From assembly GCA_036556825.1 (NCBI GenBank), contig DATBIR010000100.1, positions 1 through 64,000 on the forward strand: a stretch of 64,000 nt of DNA, written 5' to 3'. The notes under the pieces were generated by a model. It searched no databases, was not told the origin of the DNA, and worked only from the letters and a program-made list of their open reading frames with translations. Source of the stretch: JAJKJG01 sp036556825 (GTDB lineage: Bacteria; Pseudomonadota; Alphaproteobacteria; Rhizobiales; Beijerinckiaceae). Of the stretch, positions 49,731 through 59,136 are shown one piece after another; within the stretch, counting starts at the first letter, position 1, and each line of letters opens with the position of its first letter. The position numbers and the translations under genes were made by a program.

Positions 49731-50318
49731 ATGCGTCGTATCACCACTGCCCTCGCAGGCCTCGCCTGCGCCGCCGCGGCCTGGACCGCGCCGGCAGCGG
49801 CCTATGAAATCGATCCCATCACCCGTGAGCCGATCGTTCCGTATTACGGAGGCAGCTACGGCTACCGGCCGCAGGCGGCCCGGGCGACCTACCGGCAGGT
49901 CGTGTCCATGAACGGCTACGGCGCCGGCACGGTCGTGATCTCCACGGCCCAGCGGCGTCTGTATTACGTGCTCGGCAACGGGCAGGCTATCAGCTACGGC
50001 ATCGGCGTCGGCCGTCCCGGCTTCCAGTGGGCCGGCACCAAGACCATCACGGCGAAACGTGAATGGCCGGACTGGACCCCGCCCCCCCAGATGCTCAAGC
50101 GCCGCCCCGACCTGCCCCGCCATATGCGCGGCGGCATCAACAACCCGCTCGGCGCCCGCGCCATGTATCTGGGCGGCTCCCTCTTCCGCATCCACGGCTC
50201 CAACGAGCCGGAGACGATCGGCCAGGCCGTGTCGTCCGGGTGCATCCGCATGACCAACTCGGACGTCGTCGACCTCTATAGCCGCGTCCGGGTCGGCACC
50301 CGGGTCGTCGTGCGCTGA
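49731..50318 (+). CDS. L,D-transpeptidase (YkuD domain)
   Basis: This 195-residue periplasmic enzyme cross-links peptidoglycan or attaches proteins to it. A signal peptide (MRRITTALAGLACAAAAWTAPAAA) precedes the YkuD domain. That domain carries VVISTAQRRLYYVLGNGQA near residue 65 and the catalytic RIHGSNEPETIGQAVSSGCIR near residue 155, where the His and Cys form the active site. Length is typical of the short alphaproteobacterial Ldt family. An intrinsic terminator follows 25 bp after the stop. Confidence 0.94.
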   Translation: MRRITTALAGLACAAAAWTAPAAAYEIDPITREPIVPYYGGSYGYRPQAARATYRQVVSMNGYGAGTVVISTAQRRLYYVLGNGQAISYGIGVGRPGFQWAGTKTITAKREWPDWTPPPQMLKRRPDLPRHMRGGINNPLGARAMYLGGSLFRIHGSNEPETIGQAVSSGCIRMTNSDVVDLYSRVRVGTRVVVR

Positions 50319-50343
50319 TCGTCCAGCAGACCGCAAACCACCG

Positions 50344-50369
50344 AGGCCGGCCGACGTGCCGGCCTTTTT
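50344..50369 (+). terminator. Intrinsic terminator after the L,D-transpeptidase
   Basis: AGGCCGGC-cgacgt-GCCGGCCT is followed by TTTTCC-TTTTT. The 8-bp GC-rich stem and T-rich tail lie between the convergent L,D-transpeptidase and DUF971 genes. Confidence 0.9.
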
Positions 50370-50375
50370 CCTTTT

Positions 50376-50756
50376 TCACGACGGCCGCCGGCCGGCAGGC
50401 TCGCGGGACAGCCCCTTGGCGTCGAGTTCGGCGAGGTAGTTGGCCCAGCGCTCGGCATGGGCGGCGCCGAGCTCATACAGGTACTCCCAGCCGTAGATGC
50501 CGGTGTCGTGCATGTCGTCGAAGACCAGCTTGACGGCATAGTTGCCGACCGGCTGGACGCCGATGATCTCGACCCGGCTCTTTCCCGGCACGGTCTTGCG
50601 CTCCGACGGGCTATGGCCCTGGACCTCGGCGGACGGGCTCATCACGCGCAGGTATTCGGCCGGGAGGTCGAAGGCGGCGCCGTCGTCGAAGGTGACGCGC
50701 AGGATTCGCTTGTCCCCGGCCAGGCGGATTTCGGTCGGCCAGCGTTTCACCTCCAC
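50376..50756 (-). CDS. DUF971 domain protein
   Basis: This 126-residue protein has the DUF971 core: WPTEIRLAGDKRILRVTFDDG, then FDLPAEYLRVMSPSAEVQGH and VGNYAVKLVFDDMHDTGIYGW, ending YLYELG. Such domains accompany iron-sulfur or carnitine-hydroxylase proteins in other organisms and are often stand-alone in alphaproteobacteria. Function is not established. It is divergent from moaA, with about 85 bp between the starts. Confidence 0.9.
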   Translation of the reverse strand: MEVKRWPTEIRLAGDKRILRVTFDDGAAFDLPAEYLRVMSPSAEVQGHSPSERKTVPGKSRVEIIGVQPVGNYAVKLVFDDMHDTGIYGWEYLYELGAAHAERWANYLAELDAKGLSREPAGRRPS

Positions 50757-50841
50757 GGATCCCTCTCGAAATTGCCGGGTCAGGCCATGCCGTCACGAAA
50801 TTAAGATGCAAAGCCAGACGCCCGAACCTATAAATACCACC

Positions 50842-51900
50842 ATGGCTTCGACTGTGAACGACCCTCATTCGCAACCCGCGGGCGCGCCCGCGCCTACCGG
50901 GCCCGCGCCCCTGATCGACCCGTTCGCGCGCCCGATCACCTATCTGCGCGTCTCGGTCACGGACCGCTGCGACTTCCGCTGCGTCTACTGCATGGCGGAA
51001 GACATGACCTTCCTGCCGAAGCGCGACCTTCTGACCCTCGAGGAGCTCGACCGTGTCTGCACGGTCTTCGTCGAAAAAGGGGTGCGCAAGCTGCGCATCA
51101 CCGGCGGCGAGCCGCTGGTGCGCCGCGACATCATGAGCCTGTTCCGGTCGCTGTCGCGTCATCTCGGGACCGGTGCCCTGGACGAGCTGACGGTCACGAC
51201 CAACGGCTCGCAGCTGGCCCGCTATGCCGGCGAGCTCGCCGATTGCGGCGTCAGGCGCATCAACGTCTCCCTCGACACGCTCGACGCCGACCTTTTCAGG
51301 CGCATCACCCGCTGGGGCGATCTGGCCAGGGTCATGACCGGAATTGACGCGGCGCAGCGCGCCGGGCTGCAGATCAAGATCAACGCGGTGGCCCTGAAAG
51401 GGGTCAACGAGGACGAGATCGAGACGCTGATCGGGTGGGCCCATGGCCGCGACATGGACCTGACGCTGATCGAGGTGATGCCGCTCGGCGACATCGAGCC
51501 CCAGCGCATCGACCAGTTCCTGCCGTTGTCGCTGGTGCGCGCCCGCCTCGGCGAGCGCTACACATTCGAGGACCTGGATTACCGCACGGGCGGCCCGGCC
51601 CGCTATGTCCGCGTCAAGGAAACCGGCGGCCGGCTCGGCTTCATCACGCCGATGACCCACAATTTCTGCGAAAGCTGCAACCGCGTGCGGCTCACCTGCA
51701 CGGGCACGCTCTACATGTGCCTCGGCCAGGAGGACGCCGCCGACCTGCGCGGCCCCCTGCGCATGTCGGAAGCCAACGAGCGCGTTGCGCAGGCGATCGA
51801 CGAGGCGATCGCGCGCAAGCCCCGGGGCCACGATTTCATCATCGATCGGCGCCGCAACCGCCCGGCCGTCGGCCGTCACATGAGCGTGACCGGCGGCTGA
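50842..51900 (+). CDS. moaA: GTP 3',8-cyclase
   Basis: This 352-residue radical-SAM enzyme makes the first step of molybdenum cofactor synthesis. The N-terminal cluster motif is TDRCDFRCVYCMAEDM near residue 42, with ITGGEPLVRRDI near residue 80. The C-terminal cluster motif is NFCESCNRVRLTCTGTLYMCL near residue 275. The essential Gly-Gly ends the protein (SVTGG). Start choice is uncertain: ATG 50842 is preferred, but ATG 50806 is in frame and neither has a strong ribosome-binding site. No other moa gene is adjacent. Confidence 0.95.
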   Translation: MASTVNDPHSQPAGAPAPTGPAPLIDPFARPITYLRVSVTDRCDFRCVYCMAEDMTFLPKRDLLTLEELDRVCTVFVEKGVRKLRITGGEPLVRRDIMSLFRSLSRHLGTGALDELTVTTNGSQLARYAGELADCGVRRINVSLDTLDADLFRRITRWGDLARVMTGIDAAQRAGLQIKINAVALKGVNEDEIETLIGWAHGRDMDLTLIEVMPLGDIEPQRIDQFLPLSLVRARLGERYTFEDLDYRTGGPARYVRVKETGGRLGFITPMTHNFCESCNRVRLTCTGTLYMCLGQEDAADLRGPLRMSEANERVAQAIDEAIARKPRGHDFIIDRRRNRPAVGRHMSVTGG

Positions 51901-51943
51901 CGCAAAGGCGAGCGAAGGAGCCGCGCCGGGCCGCCGGCTCGCG

Positions 51944-53719
51944 TCAGAAATGGTAGGCCGTGCGGAAGGCGCCCCAATGCCGGCCGAAGACGCGAATCGG
52001 CACGGCGATCTCGCGCAGGACGACCATGCGTCCCGCAACTTCGTGGATGGACGACTGGATCACGAAGGGCCGGCTCGACCGCGCCGCGATAAGATCGGTG
52101 CGGTGATCGAAAATCCGTTTGTTGCGTGAGTTGACGCTGTTCCAGGCAGGATCGCCGGGATGTTGCGGCTGCGCGTATTTGCGATTGTGGACCGGAACGT
52201 AACCGTTCCGGTCGATGGCGAAGCAGAACGAGAGGCGATTGTCCGAGAGCAGCAGGGGCTCCTGGATGCCCGGCAACAGGTCCTCGAGCACCTGCGTGTA
52301 GGCGGTGCCATATTGCGGCGGGCTGGTGCCGGGAATCGGCCGGTATCTGGTATCGAACAGCTGCTCGCGCGACAGGCGGCCGCTGCTGGCCGCCTCATCG
52401 AACATCGCTTCGATCTGCCGGGCCGCATTGGTCGCGGTCGCGACCAGCGGCCGGTATTCCTGCTCGATATCGGCCATCAGCTCGGCGAGGCCGTCTTGCG
52501 CAGCCGGGCTAAGATGATCGAACGCGCAGTGGAAGCCCAGCGCGGTCACCGCGACAACGCGCGCGGACAGGCGACCGACCGGCTCGAGATCGAAGTCGAA
52601 CATCGAGCCGACGGTCTCCGCGATGCCGTCGACCGGCGCCATCAGCACGCCTCCGGCGCTGATATCGATGGTCCGGGTGGTGAGGGAACGCCCGCCCGAC
52701 GACAAGGTGACGGTCAGGTCGACCGGGTAGCGATCATGGCGGCGGCGGTCGGCACCCTCGGTCTGACGCACGATCGTCACGAAACGCTGCGCCAGCCCGT
52801 TGGCCAGAACCTCGGCGTTGGCCGTCATCAGCGCCGCCTGCGCAATGCGGCCAGCCGGTCCGCCGGCGCCGGCATCGAGCTCCCGGATGCTGCCGCTGAC
52901 GCGCTCGACGGTGGCCGCGACGTCCTTGCCTTGCCGTGCAAGCTGTCCCAGGCACGCATTCTGCTCCGCCACAGAGGTGCATACCGTGGTGAAAAGTGGC
53001 TGCGTCTCCTCGATCTCGGAGACGACCCTGTCGACCACGCGCATCGAAGAGTCGGCGCCCTCACGCAGCTGGCCGATGCGCGCCTGAATCTCGGTCGCGG
53101 CATTGCCCGTCGCAACCGACAGGGATTTGATGTCTTTGGCGACGAGCGCGAAATCGCGCCCTGCAGGCCCTGCCCGGGCGGCCTCGATGGTCGCGTTCAG
53201 CGCAAGCAGGTTGGCCTGGCGCGCCACGGCCGAAATCGCTTCGAGAACGCGCGCGATCTCCTCGATCGTGCGGCCCAGATCGGCGACCACCACGCGGGCG
53301 CCGTGCGCACAGGAGGCGGCGTCACGCAGTTGCGCCGCGGCGGCGTCGACGGCGAGCGTGACGGCCCGCGAGCTGCCGGCGAGGTCGTGCGTCGCGGCTG
53401 CGAGGCTGCCGGCCTGCCTGGCGGCATCCTGACCCGTCACCGCGAGCGCGTCGATGCGGTTCCCCATATCGGCGAGATCGTCACCGGCCGCCCTGACGCC
53501 GGAGATTGCGGCGTGGACGCCCTTGCCTACGGCATTGATCGCGCCGACGACATCCCGCTCGAGCGAGTCCGCCATCTCGGCGGCAAGCGCTGCCGCGGTC
53601 GCGGACTCCACGTCGTTGCGGGTTGGCGCCGGATGGCTCGCGTAGGCCGCGCAATCCGGCTCCAACTCGATGGCCACGGGTCTTCGGCGGAATGCGGCTA
53701 AGGCAGGGAGCTGTCGCAT
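51944..53719 (-). CDS. Soluble methyl-accepting chemotaxis-like protein with PilZ domain
   Basis: This 591-residue protein has no membrane helix. Residues ~35-310 form an MCP signalling coiled coil whose tip reads ARQANLLALNATIEAARAG followed by PAGRDF. A PilZ-like domain follows (RRRHDRYPVDLTVTLSSGG and IDISAGGVLM, about residues 330-420), normally a c-di-GMP binder. The C-terminal third ends GRHWGAFRTAYHF and looks like a sensory module. At the tip the usual AGExGRGF is replaced by AGPAGRDF, losing the conserved Glu and a Gly, which may weaken coupling to CheA. No che genes are adjacent. Confidence 0.88.
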   Translation of the reverse strand: MRQLPALAAFRRRPVAIELEPDCAAYASHPAPTRNDVESATAAALAAEMADSLERDVVGAINAVGKGVHAAISGVRAAGDDLADMGNRIDALAVTGQDAARQAGSLAAATHDLAGSSRAVTLAVDAAAAQLRDAASCAHGARVVVADLGRTIEEIARVLEAISAVARQANLLALNATIEAARAGPAGRDFALVAKDIKSLSVATGNAATEIQARIGQLREGADSSMRVVDRVVSEIEETQPLFTTVCTSVAEQNACLGQLARQGKDVAATVERVSGSIRELDAGAGGPAGRIAQAALMTANAEVLANGLAQRFVTIVRQTEGADRRRHDRYPVDLTVTLSSGGRSLTTRTIDISAGGVLMAPVDGIAETVGSMFDFDLEPVGRLSARVVAVTALGFHCAFDHLSPAAQDGLAELMADIEQEYRPLVATATNAARQIEAMFDEAASSGRLSREQLFDTRYRPIPGTSPPQYGTAYTQVLEDLLPGIQEPLLLSDNRLSFCFAIDRNGYVPVHNRKYAQPQHPGDPAWNSVNSRNKRIFDHRTDLIAARSSRPFVIQSSIHEVAGRMVVLREIAVPIRVFGRHWGAFRTAYHF

Positions 53720-53824
53720 GCAGAGCTGGAAATTCGTGGCGATGTTTCCCGGCTTAAAGTTAACGGGCTGTTAAACAGGGGGCCGCCGCGACCAGGCGGC
53801 GCGCGCAGTTATTCTTGTGGCCGG

Positions 53825-54775
53825 TTGGAATCAGACGTAACGAGGCGCTGCCAATCCTCGGGCCAACCCTTGCACCGATCTGCAGAAAACCGCCGCGGCA
53901 TCGTCGCGATGCTGGCAGCCATGACCTTCTTTGTGTTCGGCGACACGGTGCTGAAGCTTGCCGCTTCAACCTTTCCGCCGGGCCAGATCATGGCCGTCCG
54001 CGGCGCTTTCGCGGTTCTGATCACCTTGAGCTTCATCGCTGCCACAAAGCAGCTCGGTGAGTTGCATCGCGCGCTCTCGCGGCTCGTGCTGCTGCGGGCG
54101 ATTCTCGAGGCGGCGGTGGCCTTTCTGTTCATCACCAGCGTGGCGGTCCTGCCGCTCGCCAACATCACGGCGATCCTCCAGGCGACCCCGATCATTCTCA
54201 CATTGATGACGGTCGTCCTCGGCATCGAGCAGGTCGGATGGCGGCGCTGGAGCGCGATTCTGTGCGGATTTGCGGGCGTGCTCCTGATCGTGAGGCCAAG
54301 TCCCGTGCAATTCGATATCTATGCCCTCCTCGCCCTGGCGACGGCGGCGCTGGTCGCCGTGCGCGATCTCGTCACCCGCGCGATCGGCCTCTACGTCCCC
54401 TCGAGCGTGATCACCTTTTCGACGACCCTGGCGGTCGCGGTGGCCGGCGTCGTCGTCGGACTTGCCGAGGGCTGGCAGCCTGTCGGGGCGTCCGAAGCGG
54501 TCCTCCTGTTCGCGGCGGCGGTCCTGGTGACGCTCGGCAACGCGACGATCGTGATGGCGTTTCGCGGCACCGACGTATCCGTGGTGTCTCCGTTTCGCTA
54601 CAGCAACGTCCCCTTCGCCATCGTGCTCGGCTTTTTCGTGTTCGGCGAGCTCCCCGACGTCATCGCCTTTGCCGGCATCGCCCTGATCATCGCCAGCGGC
54701 ATGTATACCATCCATCGGGAGCAGGTGCGGCAGCGGGCGGCGCGCGCGCTGGCGTCCGCGAATCCAGCCCCGTGA
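53825..54775 (+). CDS. EamA-family drug/metabolite transporter
   Basis: This protein of about 316 residues has ten membrane helices in two EamA repeats. It shows RGIVAMLAAMTFFVFGDTVLK in helix 1, ILQATPIILTLMTVVLG at the end of the first half and PFRYSNVPFAIVLGFFVFGE in the second. Members export amino acids or other metabolites; the substrate is unknown. The start is unclear: TTG at 53825 gives a full first helix, whereas the first ATG (53909) would clip it. It overlaps the next gene by 4 bp (GTGA). Confidence 0.85.
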   Translation: MESDVTRRCQSSGQPLHRSAENRRGIVAMLAAMTFFVFGDTVLKLAASTFPPGQIMAVRGAFAVLITLSFIAATKQLGELHRALSRLVLLRAILEAAVAFLFITSVAVLPLANITAILQATPIILTLMTVVLGIEQVGWRRWSAILCGFAGVLLIVRPSPVQFDIYALLALATAALVAVRDLVTRAIGLYVPSSVITFSTTLAVAVAGVVVGLAEGWQPVGASEAVLLFAAAVLVTLGNATIVMAFRGTDVSVVSPFRYSNVPFAIVLGFFVFGELPDVIAFAGIALIIASGMYTIHREQVRQRAARALASANPAP

Positions 54776-55956
54776 GCGGCACGTTGCATCCCGTGCCACG
54801 GCCGCCGCTCGCCGTGCTGATCGCCATCTCGGCGCTGCAGCCCTTTGCGCTCAACGTCCTTGCGCCCGCCCTGCCCGGCCTGGCGCGATCGTTGGCGACC
54901 GATTATGCGACCATCCAGCTGACGCTCACCTTGTACCTCGTCGTGGTTGCGGTGGTGCAACTGGTCATCGGGCCGGTCTCCGACCAGGTCGGCCGTCGCC
55001 CGTGCATCCTCGCCGGCATCGCCCTGTTCATGGCCGGATCCCTGATCGGAGTCCTCGCCACCGACATTCCGACCCTGCTCCTGGCGCGCGTCGTTCAGGC
55101 CATAGGCGGCGGCACCTGCTTTGCGCTGGCGCGCGCCGTCGTGCGCGACGTTGCATCGAAGAACGAAGCCGCGAGCCTGATCGGCTACATCGCCATGGTG
55201 ATGGTGCTGTCGCCCATGGTGGCGCCGCTGGTCGGCGGGCTCATCGACGCGCATTTCGGCTGGCGGTCGATCTTCCTCGTCATGCTCGGCCTTGCCGCCC
55301 CGGTCGGGTTGGCGGCGGTGTGGCGGTTGCACGAAACCGCGCGGTCGCGCGGGCAAGGCTCCCTCGGCACGGTCTTCGCTGCCTTCCCCCTTCTGCTGCG
55401 CAATCGTCTGTTCGTCGGCTATGCGCTGTCCCTGGCCTTCACGACGGCGGGCTTCTTCACGTTGATTGGCGGCGCGCCCTATGTCGTGGTCGAGGCGATG
55501 GGCAACTCGCCGGCGGTCTACGGCGCGTTCTTCATCGCCAATGGCGTCGGCTATATGGTCGGGAATTTCATCTCCGGCCGCTACGGCCAGCGCATCGGCA
55601 GCGAACGCCTGATCCTGATCGGCAACGCCCTCTCGCTCTTCTCCACCCTGATCGAGCTGCCCTTCGTGGTCTTCGGATACTGGACGCCCGCAACCCTGTT
55701 CCTGCCCCTGTCCCTCAACGCCGTCGGTAATGGCCTGACGATACCGGGCGGCACAGCCTCGGCTTTGTCCGTGCGTCCCGATCTGGCCGGCGCCGCCGCC
55801 GGCCTCGCCGGCGCGATGCAGCTCGGGGCGGGAGCGCTCGCCTCGATCGTGGTCGGCTACACGGTCACGCTCTGGCCTGCCTCCCTCGCCTGGCTGATGC
55901 TGCTATGCGCCGCCGCGGCCTGTGTCGCGCTGTACGTCACGCGGATCACGAGATGA
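54772..55956 (+). CDS. Bcr/CflA-type multidrug efflux MFS transporter
   Basis: This 394-residue major facilitator has twelve membrane helices. Motif A, GPVSDQVGRRPCILAG, is near residue 65. VQAIGGGTCFALARAVVRDV, typical of Bcr/CflA drug exporters, follows near residue 105, then MVMVLSPMVAPLVGGLI in helix 5. The GTG start overlaps the EamA stop, so two exporters of different families are translationally coupled. Confidence 0.92.
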   Translation: MSGTLHPVPRPPLAVLIAISALQPFALNVLAPALPGLARSLATDYATIQLTLTLYLVVVAVVQLVIGPVSDQVGRRPCILAGIALFMAGSLIGVLATDIPTLLLARVVQAIGGGTCFALARAVVRDVASKNEAASLIGYIAMVMVLSPMVAPLVGGLIDAHFGWRSIFLVMLGLAAPVGLAAVWRLHETARSRGQGSLGTVFAAFPLLLRNRLFVGYALSLAFTTAGFFTLIGGAPYVVVEAMGNSPAVYGAFFIANGVGYMVGNFISGRYGQRIGSERLILIGNALSLFSTLIELPFVVFGYWTPATLFLPLSLNAVGNGLTIPGGTASALSVRPDLAGAAAGLAGAMQLGAGALASIVVGYTVTLWPASLAWLMLLCAAAACVALYVTRITR

Positions 55957-56083
55957 GCAACGATCGTGCCGAGGGATCGCACGGGCGTGCCGTTGCAGGA
56001 ACCGGACTGTTGCGCGTTAATAGCAGCGACCGGGACGCGGAAGCCTTGGGATCGGGCTCCGTCCTCAACCTTCGGGACTGTCC

Positions 56084-56623
56084 ATGCCGACGCTTCTCGC
56101 CCTGAGCCGCCGCATCGACGCGATCAGCAAGGCGGCGGGCTGGGTCGCCGAATGGCTCGTGCTCGCCGCCTGCCTGGTCAGCGCCGCCAACGCGACCGTG
56201 CGCTACCTGTTCAGCTACAGCTCGAACGGATGGCTCGAAATCCAGTGGTACATGTTCGGCGCATTGGTCTTCCTCGGTGCCTCGCAGACGCTGAGGGCCA
56301 ACGAGCACGTGCGGGTCGATCTGTTCTATTCCTGGGTTTCCGACCGGACGCGGCTGTGGATCGACGCGCTCGGCTTCATCCTGTTCTTCATCCCGGTCAC
56401 CGTTTTTCTGACCTGGCTGACCGTCCCGTTTTTCGTGAGATCGTTCGAGCTCGGCGAATATTCGAACAATGCCGGCGGCCTGATCCTGTGGCCGATCAAG
56501 CTGATCCTGCCGCTCGGATTCGCTCTTCTCACGCTTCAGGGCGTCTCCGAACTCGTCAAACGTCTTGCCGCCCTGCACGGCGACCTGAGGCTCGAGACGC
56601 ACTACGAAAAACCGCTGCAGTAA
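56084..56623 (+). CDS. TRAP transporter small permease (DctQ type)
   Basis: This 179-residue membrane protein has four helices and the family pattern WLEIQWYMFGALVFLGASQTLRANEHVRVDLFY around residue 50-80. WPIKLILPLGFALLTLQGVSELVK is at the C-terminal end. It pairs with the large permease 29 bp downstream. Its 11-residue start (MPTLLALSRRI) follows the MFS gene by about 130 bp without a clear promoter. Confidence 0.92.
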   Translation: MPTLLALSRRIDAISKAAGWVAEWLVLAACLVSAANATVRYLFSYSSNGWLEIQWYMFGALVFLGASQTLRANEHVRVDLFYSWVSDRTRLWIDALGFILFFIPVTVFLTWLTVPFFVRSFELGEYSNNAGGLILWPIKLILPLGFALLTLQGVSELVKRLAALHGDLRLETHYEKPLQ

Positions 56624-56652
56624 GGCCGCCCTGTTGCTCCGGGACTGAACCG

Positions 56653-58092
56653 ATGTTCTCGCACGGCGTCATGCCACCTCTGATGTTCGGCGGCATGATT
56701 GTATTCATGCTGCTCGGTTTTCCGGTCGCCTTCTCGCTGGCGGCGGCCGGGCTGTTCTTCGGGATTCTCGGCATCGTCAGCGGCCATTTCGACCCGATCT
56801 TCTTAGGCAACCTGCCGTTCCGTTTCTTCGGCATCGTCTCGAACGAACTCCTCCTCGCCATCCCGTTCTTCACCTTCATGGGGGCGATTCTCGAGCGTTG
56901 CGGCCTCGCCGAGGATCTTCTCGAAGGCACCGGACAGCTGTTCGGCAAGATTCCCGGCGGTCTCGCCTATGCGGTGATCGTGGTCGGCGCCGTTCTCGGT
57001 GCGATCACCGGCACGGTCGCGGCGTCCGTGATCGCCATGGGCGTGATCTCCCTGCCGGTGATGATGCGCTACGGCTACGACATGCGCCTGGCGACCGGCG
57101 TGATTGCCGCGTCCGGCACGATCACGCAGCTGATCCCGCCCTCGCTCGTGCTCGTGGTGCTCGCCGACCAGCTCGGGCGCTCGGTCGGCGACATGTATCT
57201 CGGCGCCATCGGCCCTTCGCTGCTGCAGGTCGCGATCTTCATCATTTACATCCTGGTCCTGTCGCTCCTGCGGCCGCGCACCATGCCTCCCCTGCCGCCG
57301 GAGGCCCTGATCGCCCGGGGCTGGCCGCTGGTGCGCCGCGTGCTGTGGGGCATGGTCCCCTCGATCGTGCTGATCTTTCTGGTGCTCGGCACCATCTTCA
57401 TGGGGCTGGCGACACCAACCGAGGCCGGCGCCATGGGCGCGGTCGGTGCGCTCGCCCTCGCGGCGATCAACCGCCGGCTGACCTGGAACCTGGTCCGTCA
57501 GGGCATGTCGTCAACCATGCGCATCACGTCGATGGTGGTGTTCATCCTGATCGGCTCGACCGTGTTCAGCCTCGTGTTCCAGGGCATGGACGGCGGACTG
57601 TGGATCGAGCACATGCTGACCAGCCTGCCGGGCGGCCAGCTCGGCTTCCTGATCTTCGTCAACATCTTCATCTTCTTCCTTGCCTTCTTCCTTGATTTCT
57701 TCGAGATCGCGTTCATCGTGATCCCGCTGCTGGCGCCCGTGGCGGCCAAGCTCGGCATCGACCTGATCTGGTTCGGCGTCCTGCTCTGCGTGAACATGCA
57801 GACGAGCTTCATGCATCCGCCTTTCGGCTTCGCCCTGTTCTACCTGCGCGGCATCGCGCCCCGGGAGGTCAAGAGCGCGGACATCTACTGGGGCGCCGTC
57901 CCCTGGGTGGCGATGCAGTTGATCCTTGTCCTGATCGTGATCTTGTGGCCGGGATCGGTGACCTACTGGCTGGGACCGCGCCGGGTTGAGGATCCGGCGG
58001 TGATCGAACGCAAGCTTCAGGAACTGCAAATCCCGGTGCCCGACGGGCCGGGCGGGCTTCCGCCCTTCGACCCCGGTCCGCCCGGCCGGTAG
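56653..58092 (+). CDS. TRAP transporter large permease (DctM type)
   Basis: This 479-residue permease has about twelve helices and carries the DctM markers FTFMGAILERCGLAEDLLEG near residue 75, ITGTVAASVIAMGVISLPVMM near residue 118 and ASGTITQLIPPSLVLVVLADQ near residue 155. Near the end, FMHPPFGFALFYLRGIAP is also typical. The last 25 residues are a Pro/Gly-rich tail. No DctP binding protein is encoded beside it. The next gene is a family-3 solute-binding protein, which normally serves ABC transporters. Confidence 0.93.
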   Translation: MFSHGVMPPLMFGGMIVFMLLGFPVAFSLAAAGLFFGILGIVSGHFDPIFLGNLPFRFFGIVSNELLLAIPFFTFMGAILERCGLAEDLLEGTGQLFGKIPGGLAYAVIVVGAVLGAITGTVAASVIAMGVISLPVMMRYGYDMRLATGVIAASGTITQLIPPSLVLVVLADQLGRSVGDMYLGAIGPSLLQVAIFIIYILVLSLLRPRTMPPLPPEALIARGWPLVRRVLWGMVPSIVLIFLVLGTIFMGLATPTEAGAMGAVGALALAAINRRLTWNLVRQGMSSTMRITSMVVFILIGSTVFSLVFQGMDGGLWIEHMLTSLPGGQLGFLIFVNIFIFFLAFFLDFFEIAFIVIPLLAPVAAKLGIDLIWFGVLLCVNMQTSFMHPPFGFALFYLRGIAPREVKSADIYWGAVPWVAMQLILVLIVILWPGSVTYWLGPRRVEDPAVIERKLQELQIPVPDGPGGLPPFDPGPPGR

Positions 58093-58228
58093 CAGATTCT
58101 CGGGCGATGCGAAGTTTCGGCGCGGGGCCGGATACTGTTTGGCGTTGCAAGTTCTCGCGATTTTGAGGAACGTCCGGAAAAATATGGTCCCGAGGCGGGG
58201 AGCGTCACGAGGGTGGGCGACTAGGTTC

Positions 58229-59098
58229 ATGGCAAGACGTGTCACGGCCATTTTGCTGGCGTGCTGCGTTGGCTTGTCGGCAGCGGCCCAGGACAGGCCG
58301 ACGCCGGCGACGCCGGCGCCGGACACGCCGGTGACGGCAAAGCCCGCGCCGGACAAGCCGATGACCGCGAAGCCCGCGCCGGACAAGCTCGCCACGGGCC
58401 AGACGACGCTCAGGATCGCCACCGAAGGCGCCTTTCCGCCGTTCAATTATCTCGACGCCGGCAGCGAACCGCACGGCTTCGAGATCGAGATCGGCAAGGC
58501 CTTGTGCCAGGAGATGGCTGTCGCCTGCACATTCGTGGTTCACGAATGGGATGGCATCATCAGAGGCCTGCTCGCCAAGGACTACGATGCGATCATGGCC
58601 TCGCTCGCCATAACGCCGCGGCGCAAGGCGCGCATCGCCTTCTCGAAGCGCTATTACTTCATCCCGCCGGCTTTCATCGGGCCCAAGGATTCCGACATTC
58701 ACGACGTTACCCCGGCCGCCCTGGCCGGCAAGCGCATCGGCACCACCGAGAACAGCCATCACGCCGCCTTCCTGGAGGCGCGCTACGCGGACGCCGACAT
58801 CAGGGTCTACGGCAAGCTCGACGAAGCCAACCTCGACCTTCTGACCGGACGGATCGACCTGGTCCTCGGCGACAAGCTCGCCCTGTCGCGCTTTCTCGAG
58901 GCCCGCGAGGGCGCCTGCTGCCGCTTCGTCGCCGATGCCCCCGCCGACCAGGAATTCTATGGCGAAGGGGTCGGCATCGGGCTCCGCAAGGAGGACAAGG
59001 ACCTCAAGGACAGGTTCAATCGCGCCCTCGAGCGGCTCACCGCCGACGGCACATACGACCGCATCCGGTCAAAGTATTTCGCTTTCGACACCAAGTGA
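58229..59098 (+). CDS. Family-3 extracellular solute-binding protein with repeated Pro/Ala linker
   Basis: This 289-residue exported protein has a signal peptide (MARRVTAILLACCVGLSAAA). A 35-residue linker follows with three near-copies of TAKPAPDK, then an SBP_bac_3 domain from about residue 60 (LRIATEGAFPPFNYLDAGSEP). That domain shows FEIEIGKALCQEMAVACTFV and DAIMASLAITPRRKARIAF, typical of amino-acid or polyamine binding. No ABC permease or ATPase is adjacent. It starts 136 bp after the TRAP large permease. The ligand is not assigned. Confidence 0.88.
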   Translation: MARRVTAILLACCVGLSAAAQDRPTPATPAPDTPVTAKPAPDKPMTAKPAPDKLATGQTTLRIATEGAFPPFNYLDAGSEPHGFEIEIGKALCQEMAVACTFVVHEWDGIIRGLLAKDYDAIMASLAITPRRKARIAFSKRYYFIPPAFIGPKDSDIHDVTPAALAGKRIGTTENSHHAAFLEARYADADIRVYGKLDEANLDLLTGRIDLVLGDKLALSRFLEAREGACCRFVADAPADQEFYGEGVGIGLRKEDKDLKDRFNRALERLTADGTYDRIRSKYFAFDTK

Positions 59099-59136
59099 GT
59101 GGCCGGCGGCACGGATCGCTCTCCGACCGCCCGGGC

